64,000 nucleotides of DNA from Marinilabilia rubra. Lineage in GTDB: Bacteria; Bacteroidota; Bacteroidia; Bacteroidales; Marinilabiliaceae. This document shows, piece by piece, positions 43,116 to 53,179 of the stretch. The position numbers were made by a program, and so were the translations under genes. Below the pieces are notes generated by a model that ran no database searches, was not told the DNA's origin, and was given only the letters and a program-made list of their open reading frames with translations. The stretch covers positions 36,160 to 100,159 of the forward strand of contig NZ_QEWP01000016.1 in the NCBI RefSeq assembly GCF_003121985.1, in the 5' to 3' direction. Within the stretch, counting starts at the first letter, position 1. The number at the start of each line of letters is the position of its first letter.

Positions 43116-45635
43116 TTAATCTAAATCCAGAAAATCTTTGAGTTTATTTTTTACTTCATCCACTTTTTTCTTGACTTCCGGATCTTTCATGATTTCATCT
43201 ACTGCTTCTTTGGCCTTTTTCTCCAATTCTTCTGCAGCCTGATTCTTAAAATCTTCGTCGAGGCGGAATTTTAATTTCGGATCCTGAACCGTACCCTGTA
43301 CCAGAATGTCAACCATTATATCCTTAGTAGAAGAAGGTAAAGCGGTTCCTAAAAGACCGGCAACATTACCCAATTCATTTTTACTGACGGGCATTTTAAT
43401 AATGTAATCAAGACTCTGATCGAGCCCCTGGGTTCCTGATATGGTCAGTTGTTTTCCATAAATACCGGCAGTAAACGGATCAATAATAACATTCCCGTTT
43501 TTAAGGGTAAAATTAATGGAAAGGTCTTCGGCTCGTGCTTTTTTGTATTTATCGTTGTTGAGCATACTTGCCATCGCACTTTGAACTTTTGCCCCGGAGA
43601 TCTCAACCCCCTGAGAATTGAGCAGGCCGCCTCCATTCACAGAACTCAGTATTGGTGACATATCATTGGCAATCATACTTGTGAAATCCAATTTTGTAGT
43701 GACAGTTCCAACGGCTTTCCGGGCAATTGGCATCATTGAATCGATCATGCTAAAAGAATTGGCTGCCTTATGCACATCAATGGTATTCAATGCCATGTTA
43801 AAATCCACATAAGGTCTGAGAGTATCGGCAGTATTATATTCACCACTGATGACCATGCCTCCGTCCAGCATATCCGATCTCAATCCATCCAGAATAACGC
43901 GACCATCTTTTATGGTAATCCCCCCACTCATATTGGTCATCACTAGTTTGTCATAAACAAGTCGATCAATTTCACTATTCAATGAAAACTGAAGATTCTT
44001 AGGAACAATGACCAGCTCCATATCTGTTGTGTCAGTTTCCACTTTTGCTGAATCCTCATCCCCCGCCAAACGCATTAATTCATTTGTGTCTATTAATTTG
44101 GACTTATGATTCAGCCGACCTTCAAGTGTTCCATCTTTCATGACATACGAAAGATAGTTTTCCACTCTCCCACTGAGTGAAAAATCGCTGGAGCCAAAGG
44201 AACTGTTAAACGTTTCCAATGCCATAAAACGGGGTGTAATTTGCAAATCGGCTTCACTGATGGCAAATCCTGCCGGCATATCAAATGTGCTAAAGAGAAA
44301 GTCCCTGATGGTGACATCCCCGTTGGCTTCAATTTCATCATAAAGCTCTTTCTCAACCATCTCATAATCCCCGTCAATGGTCATATTGGCAGTTATCACC
44401 CCTTTCATACTGATACTATCCATGGGAACTGCTTCCTGCAATGATGCCAGGTCAATGACGCCATTGATTTGTCCTTTGTAGGTTGCGTTAGATACCGGAG
44501 TTCCCACCCAAAGGGATGCATCAAATGGATTCTCACCCAATTGAAAATGAAATTTATTTATGTCAGTCACTGTTGAATCCATTGAACCTCCGGGATTCTC
44601 AACATTAGCAGTAATTTGAATATCCCGGATAGATTTGGGTAAATCGGGATATTGAATAAGCCCGTCTTTTACATCCAAAAGCAGGTTAAAAGCAGGGAGA
44701 TGATCCGTATCAATGTAAGTTCCTTTTGCCGTGGCTTCGAGTCCCAATGTTCCTTCTGTGGTAAGATCTTCAAAATCCTGAAGGTAGGTCTCGGGAACCA
44801 TAGACAGGAGGGTCTTAAAACTGGTTTCTTTAGCTGCCAGAGAAAGATCCAGTTCATAGCCTTCTTCAAGCATCCCCAAGGTTCCATCAAAACCAAGAGC
44901 CAGGTCGTTTAAGCGGAATTCATTCTCCCTGAAGGAGAAAATCATGTTCTCCAAATCGGCTCCAATAATGGCATCCAAAGATACAAAAGCATCCTTCAGA
45001 TATCTGACTCCTTCCATTGACAGGTTCAATCGTTCTATAGATGATTTAACATCAATATTGGTAGCTTTTTGAGACAAATCACCTTCCATCTCTACATCAA
45101 GATCATCTACAGTTGTTGAAAAGGCCATCGTTTGATCGGAAAATCCAACTTTTGCATCGCGGATTTCAAACAATTCTAATTGCACCGAAAAATCGGAAGC
45201 AGCAGAGGCAGTCTCTTCCTCCAACTCTTCATCTTCAGATTCGGGAACAATATCCCAGTTAGCAACAGAATCCTTATTTACTTTAAGCCACACTTCCGGT
45301 TCATCCAGCAATACCGAATTAATTTGGATACCGTCACCTCCTATTGCACTCCACAAATCAACGCTTGCTGCAAAATTTCCGATATGCATAAGTGTATCGC
45401 CTTCAAAAGGAGCTTTATTAACCACGGTAAGTCCGTTCAGGCCCATCGAAAGGTTTGGGAAATACCGGAACATACTCAGATTAAACTCATCAAACGAGAC
45501 CGTAGCATTAACATTTTCATTGATTACTTCAGTAACTTTTTTCTCAATCCTGCCTTTAAACAGTGATGGCACCACCAATAATAGCAGGAGAATAAGAGCA
45601 GTAAGGCCCAACACAATCTGAAAAAATCGTTTCAT
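43116..45635 (-). CDS. AsmA-family protein
   Basis: An 839-residue protein with an N-terminal membrane anchor (residues 4-28), an AsmA N-terminal domain (FNLSMFRYFPNLSMGLNGLT) and a long beta-rich repeat region ending in an AsmA C-terminal domain (LTISGTQGLDQSLDYIIKMP). A charged helical tail (EELEKKAKEAVDEIMKDPEV) ends it. AsmA proteins are now seen as inter-membrane lipid bridges that carry phospholipid across the periplasm. It is a single gene here. Confidence 0.85.
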   Translation of the reverse strand: MKRFFQIVLGLTALILLLLLVVPSLFKGRIEKKVTEVINENVNATVSFDEFNLSMFRYFPNLSMGLNGLTVVNKAPFEGDTLMHIGNFAASVDLWSAIGGDGIQINSVLLDEPEVWLKVNKDSVANWDIVPESEDEELEEETASAASDFSVQLELFEIRDAKVGFSDQTMAFSTTVDDLDVEMEGDLSQKATNIDVKSSIERLNLSMEGVRYLKDAFVSLDAIIGADLENMIFSFRENEFRLNDLALGFDGTLGMLEEGYELDLSLAAKETSFKTLLSMVPETYLQDFEDLTTEGTLGLEATAKGTYIDTDHLPAFNLLLDVKDGLIQYPDLPKSIRDIQITANVENPGGSMDSTVTDINKFHFQLGENPFDASLWVGTPVSNATYKGQINGVIDLASLQEAVPMDSISMKGVITANMTIDGDYEMVEKELYDEIEANGDVTIRDFLFSTFDMPAGFAISEADLQITPRFMALETFNSSFGSSDFSLSGRVENYLSYVMKDGTLEGRLNHKSKLIDTNELMRLAGDEDSAKVETDTTDMELVIVPKNLQFSLNSEIDRLVYDKLVMTNMSGGITIKDGRVILDGLRSDMLDGGMVISGEYNTADTLRPYVDFNMALNTIDVHKAANSFSMIDSMMPIARKAVGTVTTKLDFTSMIANDMSPILSSVNGGGLLNSQGVEISGAKVQSAMASMLNNDKYKKARAEDLSINFTLKNGNVIIDPFTAGIYGKQLTISGTQGLDQSLDYIIKMPVSKNELGNVAGLLGTALPSSTKDIMVDILVQGTVQDPKLKFRLDEDFKNQAAEELEKKAKEAVDEIMKDPEVKKKVDEVKNKLKDFLDLD

Positions 45636-45838
45636 AGAGTTCGTATTTTTGAATAATTATATCAGTTTTATCTTCTCCAAATTTAAGAAAACAAAACCAA
45701 TTGTCAGGGAGAAAGACCGATGAAACAGGCTTCAGCGACAAATAAACCTGCTCAATATCTTAACAATCAGAAAAGGACTGTGTTTACTTCAACACCAGAG
45801 GAATATCCCTGATCAGTTCAAACAGCTGATGGAATACA

Positions 45839-47467
45839 TTATTCTTCAAGACTCTCCTCCTCCATCAATACCATACGTCCGATATTGGTAGCATGACTGT
45901 TAATCATACGCAGAAGATTCAATAGTTCGATGTGTACCTTACTTGATTCAACCGAATGACTTTTGGGGGCAAGGAGTCTCTTGTAATGATGCATCTCCAT
46001 TTCATAGGCCATTAATGCATATTTTCTGTATTTGCGCTTCATCTTCATGGCCTTTTCGGGCTGCCAGTCCTCTAGCAAATGCAAAGCCCTGGATAGTTGC
46101 TTAATACATCTTTCGTGATAATCTTTTAACTCCATTTCTCCTTCCGCTGAAAAAACGATGGTGTTATCAAGCCACTTCTCAGCTTGCCGGGCAATATTGA
46201 CTGAAACAATATCTGCTATTTGTTCCAGCTCATTTACAACATGCAAAAACCGGTAAATATCATCTGACCATTCCTCTGAAGTTTCTTTTTCATTTAATCT
46301 AACAAGAAATCTGTTGATCTCTTCCCGGTATCCGTCAACCTGCTTTTCATTATCGCGTAATTGATCAATCATTTTGGCTTTGCGGTCAAAAAAAGGCACC
46401 AGTGAATGTTCCACCATCTGAAGTACTAATTCCCCCATGTCCCGGACTTCTCGTTTCAGAAAGGGCAGTGCAATCCCGGGTGAGTCGACCAATTCAGGCT
46501 TCAGATAGTTTAAATGGAAATCTTTTTTTCCCTTTTCCGGCAGTATCTTTTTGACTGCGTTCCCGACTGCACTGGTAAAGGGGACAAAAAGCAAAGTCAT
46601 TACCACATTAAAAACAGTGTGCGCATTGGCTAAAAAACGGCCCTCTGATACATCGGGCCCTGATATCCATGATGTGGCTTCTTCCCATAAGCCTAAAAAC
46701 CAGATCATAATACCAACACCTGCTACCCTGAACAACATATTTGCAAAAGCTAATCTTTTTCCACTCAGTGTAGAGTTTATAGATGCCAGTAATGCAGTTA
46801 CGGTAGTGCCAATATTGGTTCCCAGGATGAGAGGCAAAGCTCCCCCTAAGTCGATAAGACCATTGGCTGTAAGCGTCATAACAATACCTATAAACGCCGC
46901 ACTGCTTTGAATAAGGGCAGTAAAAACGGTTCCAACCAACACGGCTAGCAACGGGTTATCCAGATAATCCAACCAATAAAGGAAAGCCTCAATTTCCCGT
47001 AATGGTTCCATGCCTGAAGACATCAGATCCATCCCATAAAAAAGCACCCCAAGTCCTAATACAATTTTTCCCGCATACGACCATTGACGTTTGCCAAAGG
47101 CTTTGAAAAAGAAACCAATTCCTACAAAACCTAAAGCATAGGTTCCTATTTTAAAAGCAATCAACTGAGCAGTAATAGTGGTACCAATCCCGGTCCCTAA
47201 CATTACTGCCAATGTTTGGGTGAAACTTAAAAGGGCTGCATCAACAAAACCAACCATCACCACAGAAGCTGCACTGCTGCTCTGAAAGAGGAGTGTTAGA
47301 AGAATCCCAAACAGAACCCCTCCCGCCTTTGAAGAAGTAAACTTTTCCAAAATCATACGCATTTTTCGGCCTGCCAGGCTCTTCATCCCCGAGCTCAATT
47401 GATCCATTCCCATCAGGAAAAGACCGAGACCACCTAATAACTGTATGATAATATGAAGGTAATTCAT
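45839..47467 (-). CDS. Na+/phosphate cotransporter family protein with PhoU-like tail
   Basis: A 542-residue NptA/SLC34-like transporter: two inverted repeats, each with the signature QSS (LLFQSSSAASVVM near 63 and ALIQSSAAFIGIV near 186) and GTxIGTT motifs (MLGTGIGTTITA, LGTNIGTTVTA). Residues 340-530 form a PhoU-like helical bundle. It imports phosphate with Na+, or balances cytoplasmic phosphate. Na+ use fits with the Na+-pumping oxaloacetate decarboxylase nearby. Confidence 0.88.
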   Translation of the reverse strand: MNYLHIIIQLLGGLGLFLMGMDQLSSGMKSLAGRKMRMILEKFTSSKAGGVLFGILLTLLFQSSSAASVVMVGFVDAALLSFTQTLAVMLGTGIGTTITAQLIAFKIGTYALGFVGIGFFFKAFGKRQWSYAGKIVLGLGVLFYGMDLMSSGMEPLREIEAFLYWLDYLDNPLLAVLVGTVFTALIQSSAAFIGIVMTLTANGLIDLGGALPLILGTNIGTTVTALLASINSTLSGKRLAFANMLFRVAGVGIMIWFLGLWEEATSWISGPDVSEGRFLANAHTVFNVVMTLLFVPFTSAVGNAVKKILPEKGKKDFHLNYLKPELVDSPGIALPFLKREVRDMGELVLQMVEHSLVPFFDRKAKMIDQLRDNEKQVDGYREEINRFLVRLNEKETSEEWSDDIYRFLHVVNELEQIADIVSVNIARQAEKWLDNTIVFSAEGEMELKDYHERCIKQLSRALHLLEDWQPEKAMKMKRKYRKYALMAYEMEMHHYKRLLAPKSHSVESSKVHIELLNLLRMINSHATNIGRMVLMEEESLEE

Positions 47468-47614
47468 GAAATTATATTTTGGCTTTCGGTTCTTATCTTA
47501 TTAAAGATAATAATTGGCACCAAAGCAGAATGAACCCCCAATAGTGTTAATAGGAGTTTCTTATTTAAAGATGTAAAAGTAAAATTAGAAAACCAACAAA
47601 AGGCAAGTGCTGTT

Positions 47615-48001
47615 TTATGGTTTAGGTGAATCAACTTCTTCTATCCGCACTTCAATAACACCTACACTTAGTGGAGCAATCTGCTTAAAAGCAGCTCTGG
47701 ACAGATCTAAAATTCTGTCATCAGCATAGGGACCCCGGTCGTTCACTTTAACAACAACCGTGTTGCCGTTTTCAATATTCTCAACTTTCAAAAATGTTCC
47801 AAAAGGCAAAGTACGATGAGCAGCTGTCAAGCTATCCTGCTTATAAATCTCTCCGCCGGAGGTAAGATTTCCCTCCAAGGAGGATGCATAATACGAGGCT
47901 GCTCCTGTTTCAGTATAAGGTGGTTCACCATCCTGAAAGAAAAGGACCAAAGCCATCACCAGTAACAGCATAATAGTCAATTGTCTTTTAGAAAGCTTCA
48001 T
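47615..48001 (-). CDS. RlpA-like septal ring / DPBB protein
   Basis: A 128-residue protein with an N-terminal hydrophobic anchor (residues 8-24, no lipobox cysteine) and a double-psi beta-barrel: GAASYYASSLEGNLTSGGE, AAHRTLPFGTFLKVEN and VKVNDRGPYADDRILDLSRA with the catalytic-type Asp of the NDRGP motif. RlpA cleaves denuded glycan strands at the septum. The SPOR domain of longer RlpA proteins is absent. Confidence 0.85.
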   Translation of the reverse strand: MKLSKRQLTIMLLLVMALVLFFQDGEPPYTETGAASYYASSLEGNLTSGGEIYKQDSLTAAHRTLPFGTFLKVENIENGNTVVVKVNDRGPYADDRILDLSRAAFKQIAPLSVGVIEVRIEEVDSPKP

Positions 48002-48420
48002 GTATACTCTAATAAAATTTAACTAGTCAGGGAGCACTGAAAAACGCTTATTTTACTAGCTGTTAAAACTTTAAGCCATCTCAACAAATACTTAAGTGTA
48101 AGGTTATTTCACAATATACTCGAATTTCTTTGTACTTGATAAAAATGGCTAATCAAAAGAACAAAATTTACCACACCTCCTCAATCTCAAAGTATTTGAA
48201 TAAGCCTTCGATTGGGCGGCTTGAAAATTCTGACCTTTTGACTTGTTCTGCAGCTCCTAGTGTGATATTTATTAAATTGGTTTACTTGAATTTTATGTGA
48301 TTTTTTTCTTTATGCAAGGCGGGGTTTGCTAAGCATAGCCTTAGCTATGGTTAAAAGCCCCAACGAAGCAGAAAGGAAAAAAGCGCCTGAAATTAGTGTA
48401 TGAATTTAGTAATTGTCACA
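48002..48420. other. non-coding gap with a long imperfect hairpin
   Basis: No gene in 419 bases. At 48321-48361 GGGGTTTGCTAAGCATAGC pairs imperfectly with GCTATGGTTAAAAGCCCC, with a perfect CATAGC-CTTA-GCTATG core at 48334-48349. Its position just before the end of plsC, with A/T-rich flanks, would suit a dispersed repeat or an RNA hairpin. Nothing else stands out. Confidence 0.5.
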
Positions 48421-49152
48421 CTAGTTAAGTGATTTTTCAATCTCATCCTGTAACAACGCCACGATTTCCTCGGTTGTATAATTTTTAGGTTCCACCGGGT
48501 TGAGTACAGTATATGTGATTTTTTGCCCAAATTGCAGAGGGAAATTCCCCTTTTTCATGAGACGGCTATGTCCGCTTATTGCAAATGGTACAACAACACT
48601 TGAAGGTGCAGCTCTCAAAATAGTTTGAATACCTGCTGTTTTAAAAGGCTTAACATGACCAGTTACACTTCGTGTTCCTTCGGGGAATATACAGGCAGCA
48701 TAATTGTTCTTCTCAATCAATCGCCCCAGTTTAAAAATTTCCTTAACAGCCTGCGATCCATTTCTCCTGTCTATCAAGGCCGATTTCCCATGCTTCAAAT
48801 TATATGAAATGCTAAACAGATTGCGTGATAATTCAATTTTTGAAATAAATTTAGGATAATATTTTCGAAATGCCCACCCAACTGCAGGAATATCATACAT
48901 ACTTTGGTGATTGGAAACAATAACAACAGGCCTGTCTTTTGGCAATTTCTCAAGCCCTTCAAAGCGAACACTTGCACCCATAATATACAAGCTTCTCACT
49001 AATAACCAATTCAACAAATCAACCGATCTGCGGCGTGCATGCTCACCAAAAACATGTAGTGCTACAACCTGAACCGGGTAAAAGAACACGATAAGAAAAA
49101 ATGTGTATAAATGGAAAATGGGAGAAAAAATGTACCCTAAAATGTTATTCAT
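48421..49152 (-). CDS. plsC: 1-acyl-sn-glycerol-3-phosphate acyltransferase
   Basis: A 243-residue acyltransferase making phosphatidic acid in phospholipid synthesis. The catalytic motif is NHQSMYDIP (HxxxxD form, about 82-90); CIFPEGTRS (about 157-165) binds the glycerol phosphate. An N-terminal hydrophobic stretch (residues 5-30) anchors it at the inner membrane. It follows rimO on the same strand by 59 bases. Confidence 0.9.
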   Translation of the reverse strand: MNNILGYIFSPIFHLYTFFLIVFFYPVQVVALHVFGEHARRRSVDLLNWLLVRSLYIMGASVRFEGLEKLPKDRPVVIVSNHQSMYDIPAVGWAFRKYYPKFISKIELSRNLFSISYNLKHGKSALIDRRNGSQAVKEIFKLGRLIEKNNYAACIFPEGTRSVTGHVKPFKTAGIQTILRAAPSSVVVPFAISGHSRLMKKGNFPLQFGQKITYTVLNPVEPKNYTTEEIVALLQDEIEKSLN

Positions 49153-49211
49153 GAGTATTGAAGCTTATTCTGGTAAAATTAAAAACTAACAAGATTTATG
49201 AAATGAGGAAT

Positions 49212-50501
49212 TTAGTCCTCGAAGGCATAAAGATCGTAATCTTCAGCATCAGTGATTTTAACATTGTAAAAATGGCCTATATGAAGCTCTTTGTTTGAAG
49301 AGATCAAAACTTCAGGATCCACTTCCGGAGAATCAAATTCGCTGCGGCCCACATAATAATCTTTCTCTTTACGGTCAATAATAACCTTGAGGGTCTTTCC
49401 GATTTTGCCTTCATTGAGTTCGCGCGAAATCTCCTGCTGAATTTCCATTATTTGGTTAGCACGTTCCTGCTTAACCTCTTGAGGAATATCGTCCTCATAA
49501 TTTTTCCAGGCAAAAGTATCCTCTTCATGTGAATATGGAAAAACACCGAGACGCTCGAATTTGGCAGAAGCCACAAAATCCATCAACTCTTTAAAATCCT
49601 CTTCTGTTTCTCCCGGGTGACCTGTTATCATGGTAGTGCGCAAATGAATTCCGGGCACTTTTTCACGCATCTCTTTGATCAGTTTAATGGTATCTTCGCT
49701 GGAAACATGGCGGCGCATTTTATTCAGCATATTGTCTGAAATATGTTGAAGAGCAATATCCATATAAGCACAAACTTTAGAATTGTTTGCGATCACATCC
49801 ATTACATCCATTGGGAAACCTGCCGGATAAGCATAATGTAGTCTGACCCACTCGATTCCTTCTATTTCGGCTAGTTGCTCAACAAGAGGGGCGAGCATTT
49901 GCTTTTTGTACAAATCAACTCCGTAATATGAAAGATCCTGAGCTATTACCTGCAACTCCTTAACACCCTTAGCTGCCAGCGCTCTGGCTTCGGCAACCAG
50001 TTCCTCTATGGGTTTGGAAGTATGAGCGCCCGTTATTATGGGAATTGCACAGTAAGAACACTTTCTATTACAACCTTCAGAAACTTTGAGATAAGCATAA
50101 TGTGCGGGAGTAGTGAGTGACCGTTCATTCACCAAATCAGGCCTGTATGTACTTCCTAAGTCTGAAATTAAGCCTTTCCAGTCAAACTTTCCGTAGAACT
50201 TATCCACTTCTGGCATCTCATTGCCAAGTTGTTCCAAATAGCGCTCAGATAAACAGCCCATTACATACAACTTATTGATGCGTCCGTCTTTTTTAGCTTC
50301 GGCAAAATCAAGAATGGTATCAATACTTTCTTCTTTGGCATCTCCTATGAAACCACAAGTATTGATAATAACGATTTCTCCTTTAGGATCGGCTGAGTCA
50401 TGTTCTACGCTAAATCCTCCTGCCTCAAATTGTCTGATCAAAAATTCTGAATCCACCAGGTTTTTAGAACACCCCAGTGTTATAACATCCACTCGCCTCA
50501 T
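49212..50501 (-). CDS. rimO: ribosomal protein S12 methylthiotransferase
   Basis: A 429-residue radical SAM enzyme that adds a methylthio group to Asp88 of ribosomal protein S12. The N-terminal UPF0004 domain begins TLGCSKNLVDSEFLI, the RimO rather than MiaB form. The radical SAM cluster motif CNRKCSYC (about 145-152) and a C-terminal TRAM domain (VIIDRKEKDYYVGRSEFDSP) are present. ftsY lies 153 bases upstream on the same strand, a neighbour pair common in Bacteroidota. Confidence 0.94.
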   Translation of the reverse strand: MRRVDVITLGCSKNLVDSEFLIRQFEAGGFSVEHDSADPKGEIVIINTCGFIGDAKEESIDTILDFAEAKKDGRINKLYVMGCLSERYLEQLGNEMPEVDKFYGKFDWKGLISDLGSTYRPDLVNERSLTTPAHYAYLKVSEGCNRKCSYCAIPIITGAHTSKPIEELVAEARALAAKGVKELQVIAQDLSYYGVDLYKKQMLAPLVEQLAEIEGIEWVRLHYAYPAGFPMDVMDVIANNSKVCAYMDIALQHISDNMLNKMRRHVSSEDTIKLIKEMREKVPGIHLRTTMITGHPGETEEDFKELMDFVASAKFERLGVFPYSHEEDTFAWKNYEDDIPQEVKQERANQIMEIQQEISRELNEGKIGKTLKVIIDRKEKDYYVGRSEFDSPEVDPEVLISSNKELHIGHFYNVKITDAEDYDLYAFED

Positions 50502-50654
50502 TACTACAAATTAGATTGAAAGATTTCAAGATGAAAGATTTAAGATGTAAAGTATTCTCTTTAAAAGCACCTTTGTCTGTTCTCTCAATAATCTATTTTA
50601 TTTATTGCCGTCAAATTGATAGTTGGTATATGATACCGACCTGCCGAAGTTTCA

Positions 50655-51608
50655 TTATTCGCCGAAAAGGGAATCTACAAACTCTTCACGATTGAAAACC
50701 TGAAGATCTTCAATGCCCTCACCAATGCCAATATATTTTACAGGGACCTTTAATTGATCAGAAACACCAATCACCACCCCTCCCTTGGCGGTACCATCAA
50801 GTTTAGTAATAGCCATTGATGACACCTCAGTTGCTTTTGTAAATTGTTTGGCTTGCTCAAAAGCATTCTGTCCAGTGGATCCATCCAAAATAAGAAGAAT
50901 TTCATGAGGCGCATCCGGAACAAGCTTCTGCATTACATTTTTCACCTTGGTAAGCTCGTTCATCAGGTTAACCTTATTGTGTAACCTTCCTGCAGTATCA
51001 ACAATTACCACATCGGCATCTTTAGAGATAGCTGAAGAAAGTGTATCATATGCCACCGAAGCGGGATCGGACCCCATCTTTTGTTTCACCAATGGTACAT
51101 CAACTCGCTCTGCCCAAATCTCAAGCTGCTCAATTGCTGCCGCGCGAAAAGTATCGGCAGCTCCAAGAACAACTTTTTTGCCTGCAGCCTTAAATTTATG
51201 GGCCAGTTTTCCGATTGTGGTAGTTTTTCCAACTCCGTTAACACCAACTACCATAATAACATATGGCTTTTTGTCTTTCGGAAGCTCAAAATCACCCACC
51301 TGATTATCTTCATTCTCTGCCAACAATGCAGCGATTTCTTCTCTGAGAATGACATTTAATTCACTGGTATTGACATAACGATCGCGGGCAACACGCTCTT
51401 CAATCCTTTCAATAATGCGGATGGTGGTATCCACACCAACGTCTGAGGTAATAAGAACTTCTTCAAGGCTGTCAAGGACATCATCGTCCACCTTGGTTTT
51501 ACCAACCACAGCCCTGGTCATTTTCTTAAAGACACTTTCTTTTGTTTTGGCCAGACCTTTATCCAGGTTTTCTTTTTTGGCCTTATTAAAACCACCGAAT
51601 AATCCCAT
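50655..51608 (-). CDS. ftsY: signal recognition particle receptor
   Basis: A 317-residue FtsY made of the N and G domains, without the long acidic A domain of E. coli. GTPase motifs: VVGVNGVGKTTTIGKLA (G1, about 118-134), DTFRAAA, VIVDTAGRLHNKVNL (G3), TKLDGTAKGGVV (G4), GIGEGIEDL (G5). It docks ribosome-SRP complexes at the membrane. A GGAGG-like site precedes its start. In many relatives rpmB, rpmG and a DUF4295 gene lie upstream; I see none of them here. Confidence 0.95.
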   Translation of the reverse strand: MGLFGGFNKAKKENLDKGLAKTKESVFKKMTRAVVGKTKVDDDVLDSLEEVLITSDVGVDTTIRIIERIEERVARDRYVNTSELNVILREEIAALLAENEDNQVGDFELPKDKKPYVIMVVGVNGVGKTTTIGKLAHKFKAAGKKVVLGAADTFRAAAIEQLEIWAERVDVPLVKQKMGSDPASVAYDTLSSAISKDADVVIVDTAGRLHNKVNLMNELTKVKNVMQKLVPDAPHEILLILDGSTGQNAFEQAKQFTKATEVSSMAITKLDGTAKGGVVIGVSDQLKVPVKYIGIGEGIEDLQVFNREEFVDSLFGE

Positions 51609-51883
51609 GATAATATATTAGATTCAATTTGGCTGAAGGATAATTCCTCCTTTTTATGCCGTTTTATTTAGAAAGGCCAAAGATAATCAATAGTTTCGAT
51701 ATTTATAAACAGAACCTTCGTGCAAATTCCATCAACAAGAAAGCACAACACTCTGAAATACAAACACCAATAAAACAACAACTTAACTCAATTCAAGAGC
51801 ACCCCACCGATAAAAAATACAAATCCAACTTTTTCGGTTAATTGTATTTTTGCATAAGAGCAATAATTTTTGACGGTTCCCAA

Positions 51884-53095
51884 CTATCCTAAAAGCGAGA
51901 TAAGAACCCCGGCAGCAACAGCTGATCCAATAACCCCTGAGATATTTGAGGCCATGCAATATTGAAGAAGATGATTGCTACCATCATGTTTTAACCCCAA
52001 TTCATTGGCAACCCTTGAAGCCATTGGCACTGCACTTAAGCCTGTAGCCCCAATAAGCGGATTGATCTTTTTCTTTGAAAATAAATTATAAACCTTTACG
52101 GCTGTAATGCCACCAGCTATGGAGATGGCAAAAGCCAGAAATCCCCCAACAATTATCCCCAATGTTTTTAAGTCAAGAAAAACTTCGGCGGTCATGGTTG
52201 CACCAACAGAAAGCCCAAGAAATATGGTTGCTGTATTCATAATCGGTCCGGTGGCGGCATCTGACAAGCGCTGAGTCGCAGTTCCGATTTCTTTTATAAG
52301 ATTTCCAAACAATAACATCCCTAAAAGAGGGACTGATGAAGGCACCAAAATTGCCACGACCACCCCTAAAACAATGGGAAAAATGATCTTTACGGCTTTA
52401 ATATTTTTTATCTTATACTTTGGAGGATACAGCTTGTCCTGTTTCTTCATATGTATCCCGAATTCTTTCTTGCTAATAAACCTGTTGGCTACCAGTGGAA
52501 CAATAACAGGCACCAGCGCCATATACGAATAGGCAGCAATGGCAATAGGTCCCAGAAGGTGAGGCGCCAACATAATGGTTGTATAAATGGCGGTAGGCCC
52601 GTCTGCTCCCCCTATTATCCCCAGCGATCCCGCTTCTTTGGGTGTGAATCCGAGTGCCATGGCCCCAAAAAACACCCCGAATATTCCTATTTGAGCAGCA
52701 GCACCGAAAAAAGCCAGTCTTAAATTTCTCAACATGGGCCCAAAATCAGTCAGGGCCCCTACCCCCATAAAAATGATGGGTGGCAAAAATCCGGTTTTTA
52801 TCAGGGAATAATAGATGAAATTCATGATCCCGTATTCACTGGCAATTTCAAACAAATTCAGGTACCTGTGATCGGGTAATTCCACCATTTCAGCTGCAAC
52901 CACTCCCATGTTGCCTCCGGGAAGATTGGCTAAAATGACGCCAAAGCCAATGGGCACTAAAAGCAAAGGTTCGTATTTTTTTACAATACCAAGATATAAA
53001 AGCAAAGCGCCAATAACTATCATAAGAAGCACCCCGGGGTTATCGCCAATAGGCCCCAGGGCTGTCATATCGTACAATTGTTTAAAAACTTCCAT
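51884..53095 (-). CDS. oadB: Na+-translocating decarboxylase beta subunit
   Basis: A 403-residue multi-helix membrane protein that couples carboxybiotin decarboxylation to Na+ export. The conserved GGADGPTAIY segment (Asp near 160-175 carries Na+ and the proton) and the C-terminal GLSAVPMASRVANELGLKHD and MASNISGVIGSAVAAGVLISL are intact. It is the last gene of the gamma-alpha-beta operon. Confidence 0.94.
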   Translation of the reverse strand: MEVFKQLYDMTALGPIGDNPGVLLMIVIGALLLYLGIVKKYEPLLLVPIGFGVILANLPGGNMGVVAAEMVELPDHRYLNLFEIASEYGIMNFIYYSLIKTGFLPPIIFMGVGALTDFGPMLRNLRLAFFGAAAQIGIFGVFFGAMALGFTPKEAGSLGIIGGADGPTAIYTTIMLAPHLLGPIAIAAYSYMALVPVIVPLVANRFISKKEFGIHMKKQDKLYPPKYKIKNIKAVKIIFPIVLGVVVAILVPSSVPLLGMLLFGNLIKEIGTATQRLSDAATGPIMNTATIFLGLSVGATMTAEVFLDLKTLGIIVGGFLAFAISIAGGITAVKVYNLFSKKKINPLIGATGLSAVPMASRVANELGLKHDGSNHLLQYCMASNISGVIGSAVAAGVLISLLG

Positions 53096-53179
53096 TAAGC
53101 AAAAGAGTCAATAGATTTGGGGATTAAAAAATTTCCCCATCCAGACAAAGACAGGGAAAAGATTAATTGTCACAGGAAA

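Noticed and set aside
51656..51841. A 61-residue plus-strand ORF between ftsY and oadB
   Set aside because: AT-rich, without start signal or recognisable motif; also checked for a minus-strand DUF4295 or ribosomal-protein gene and found none.
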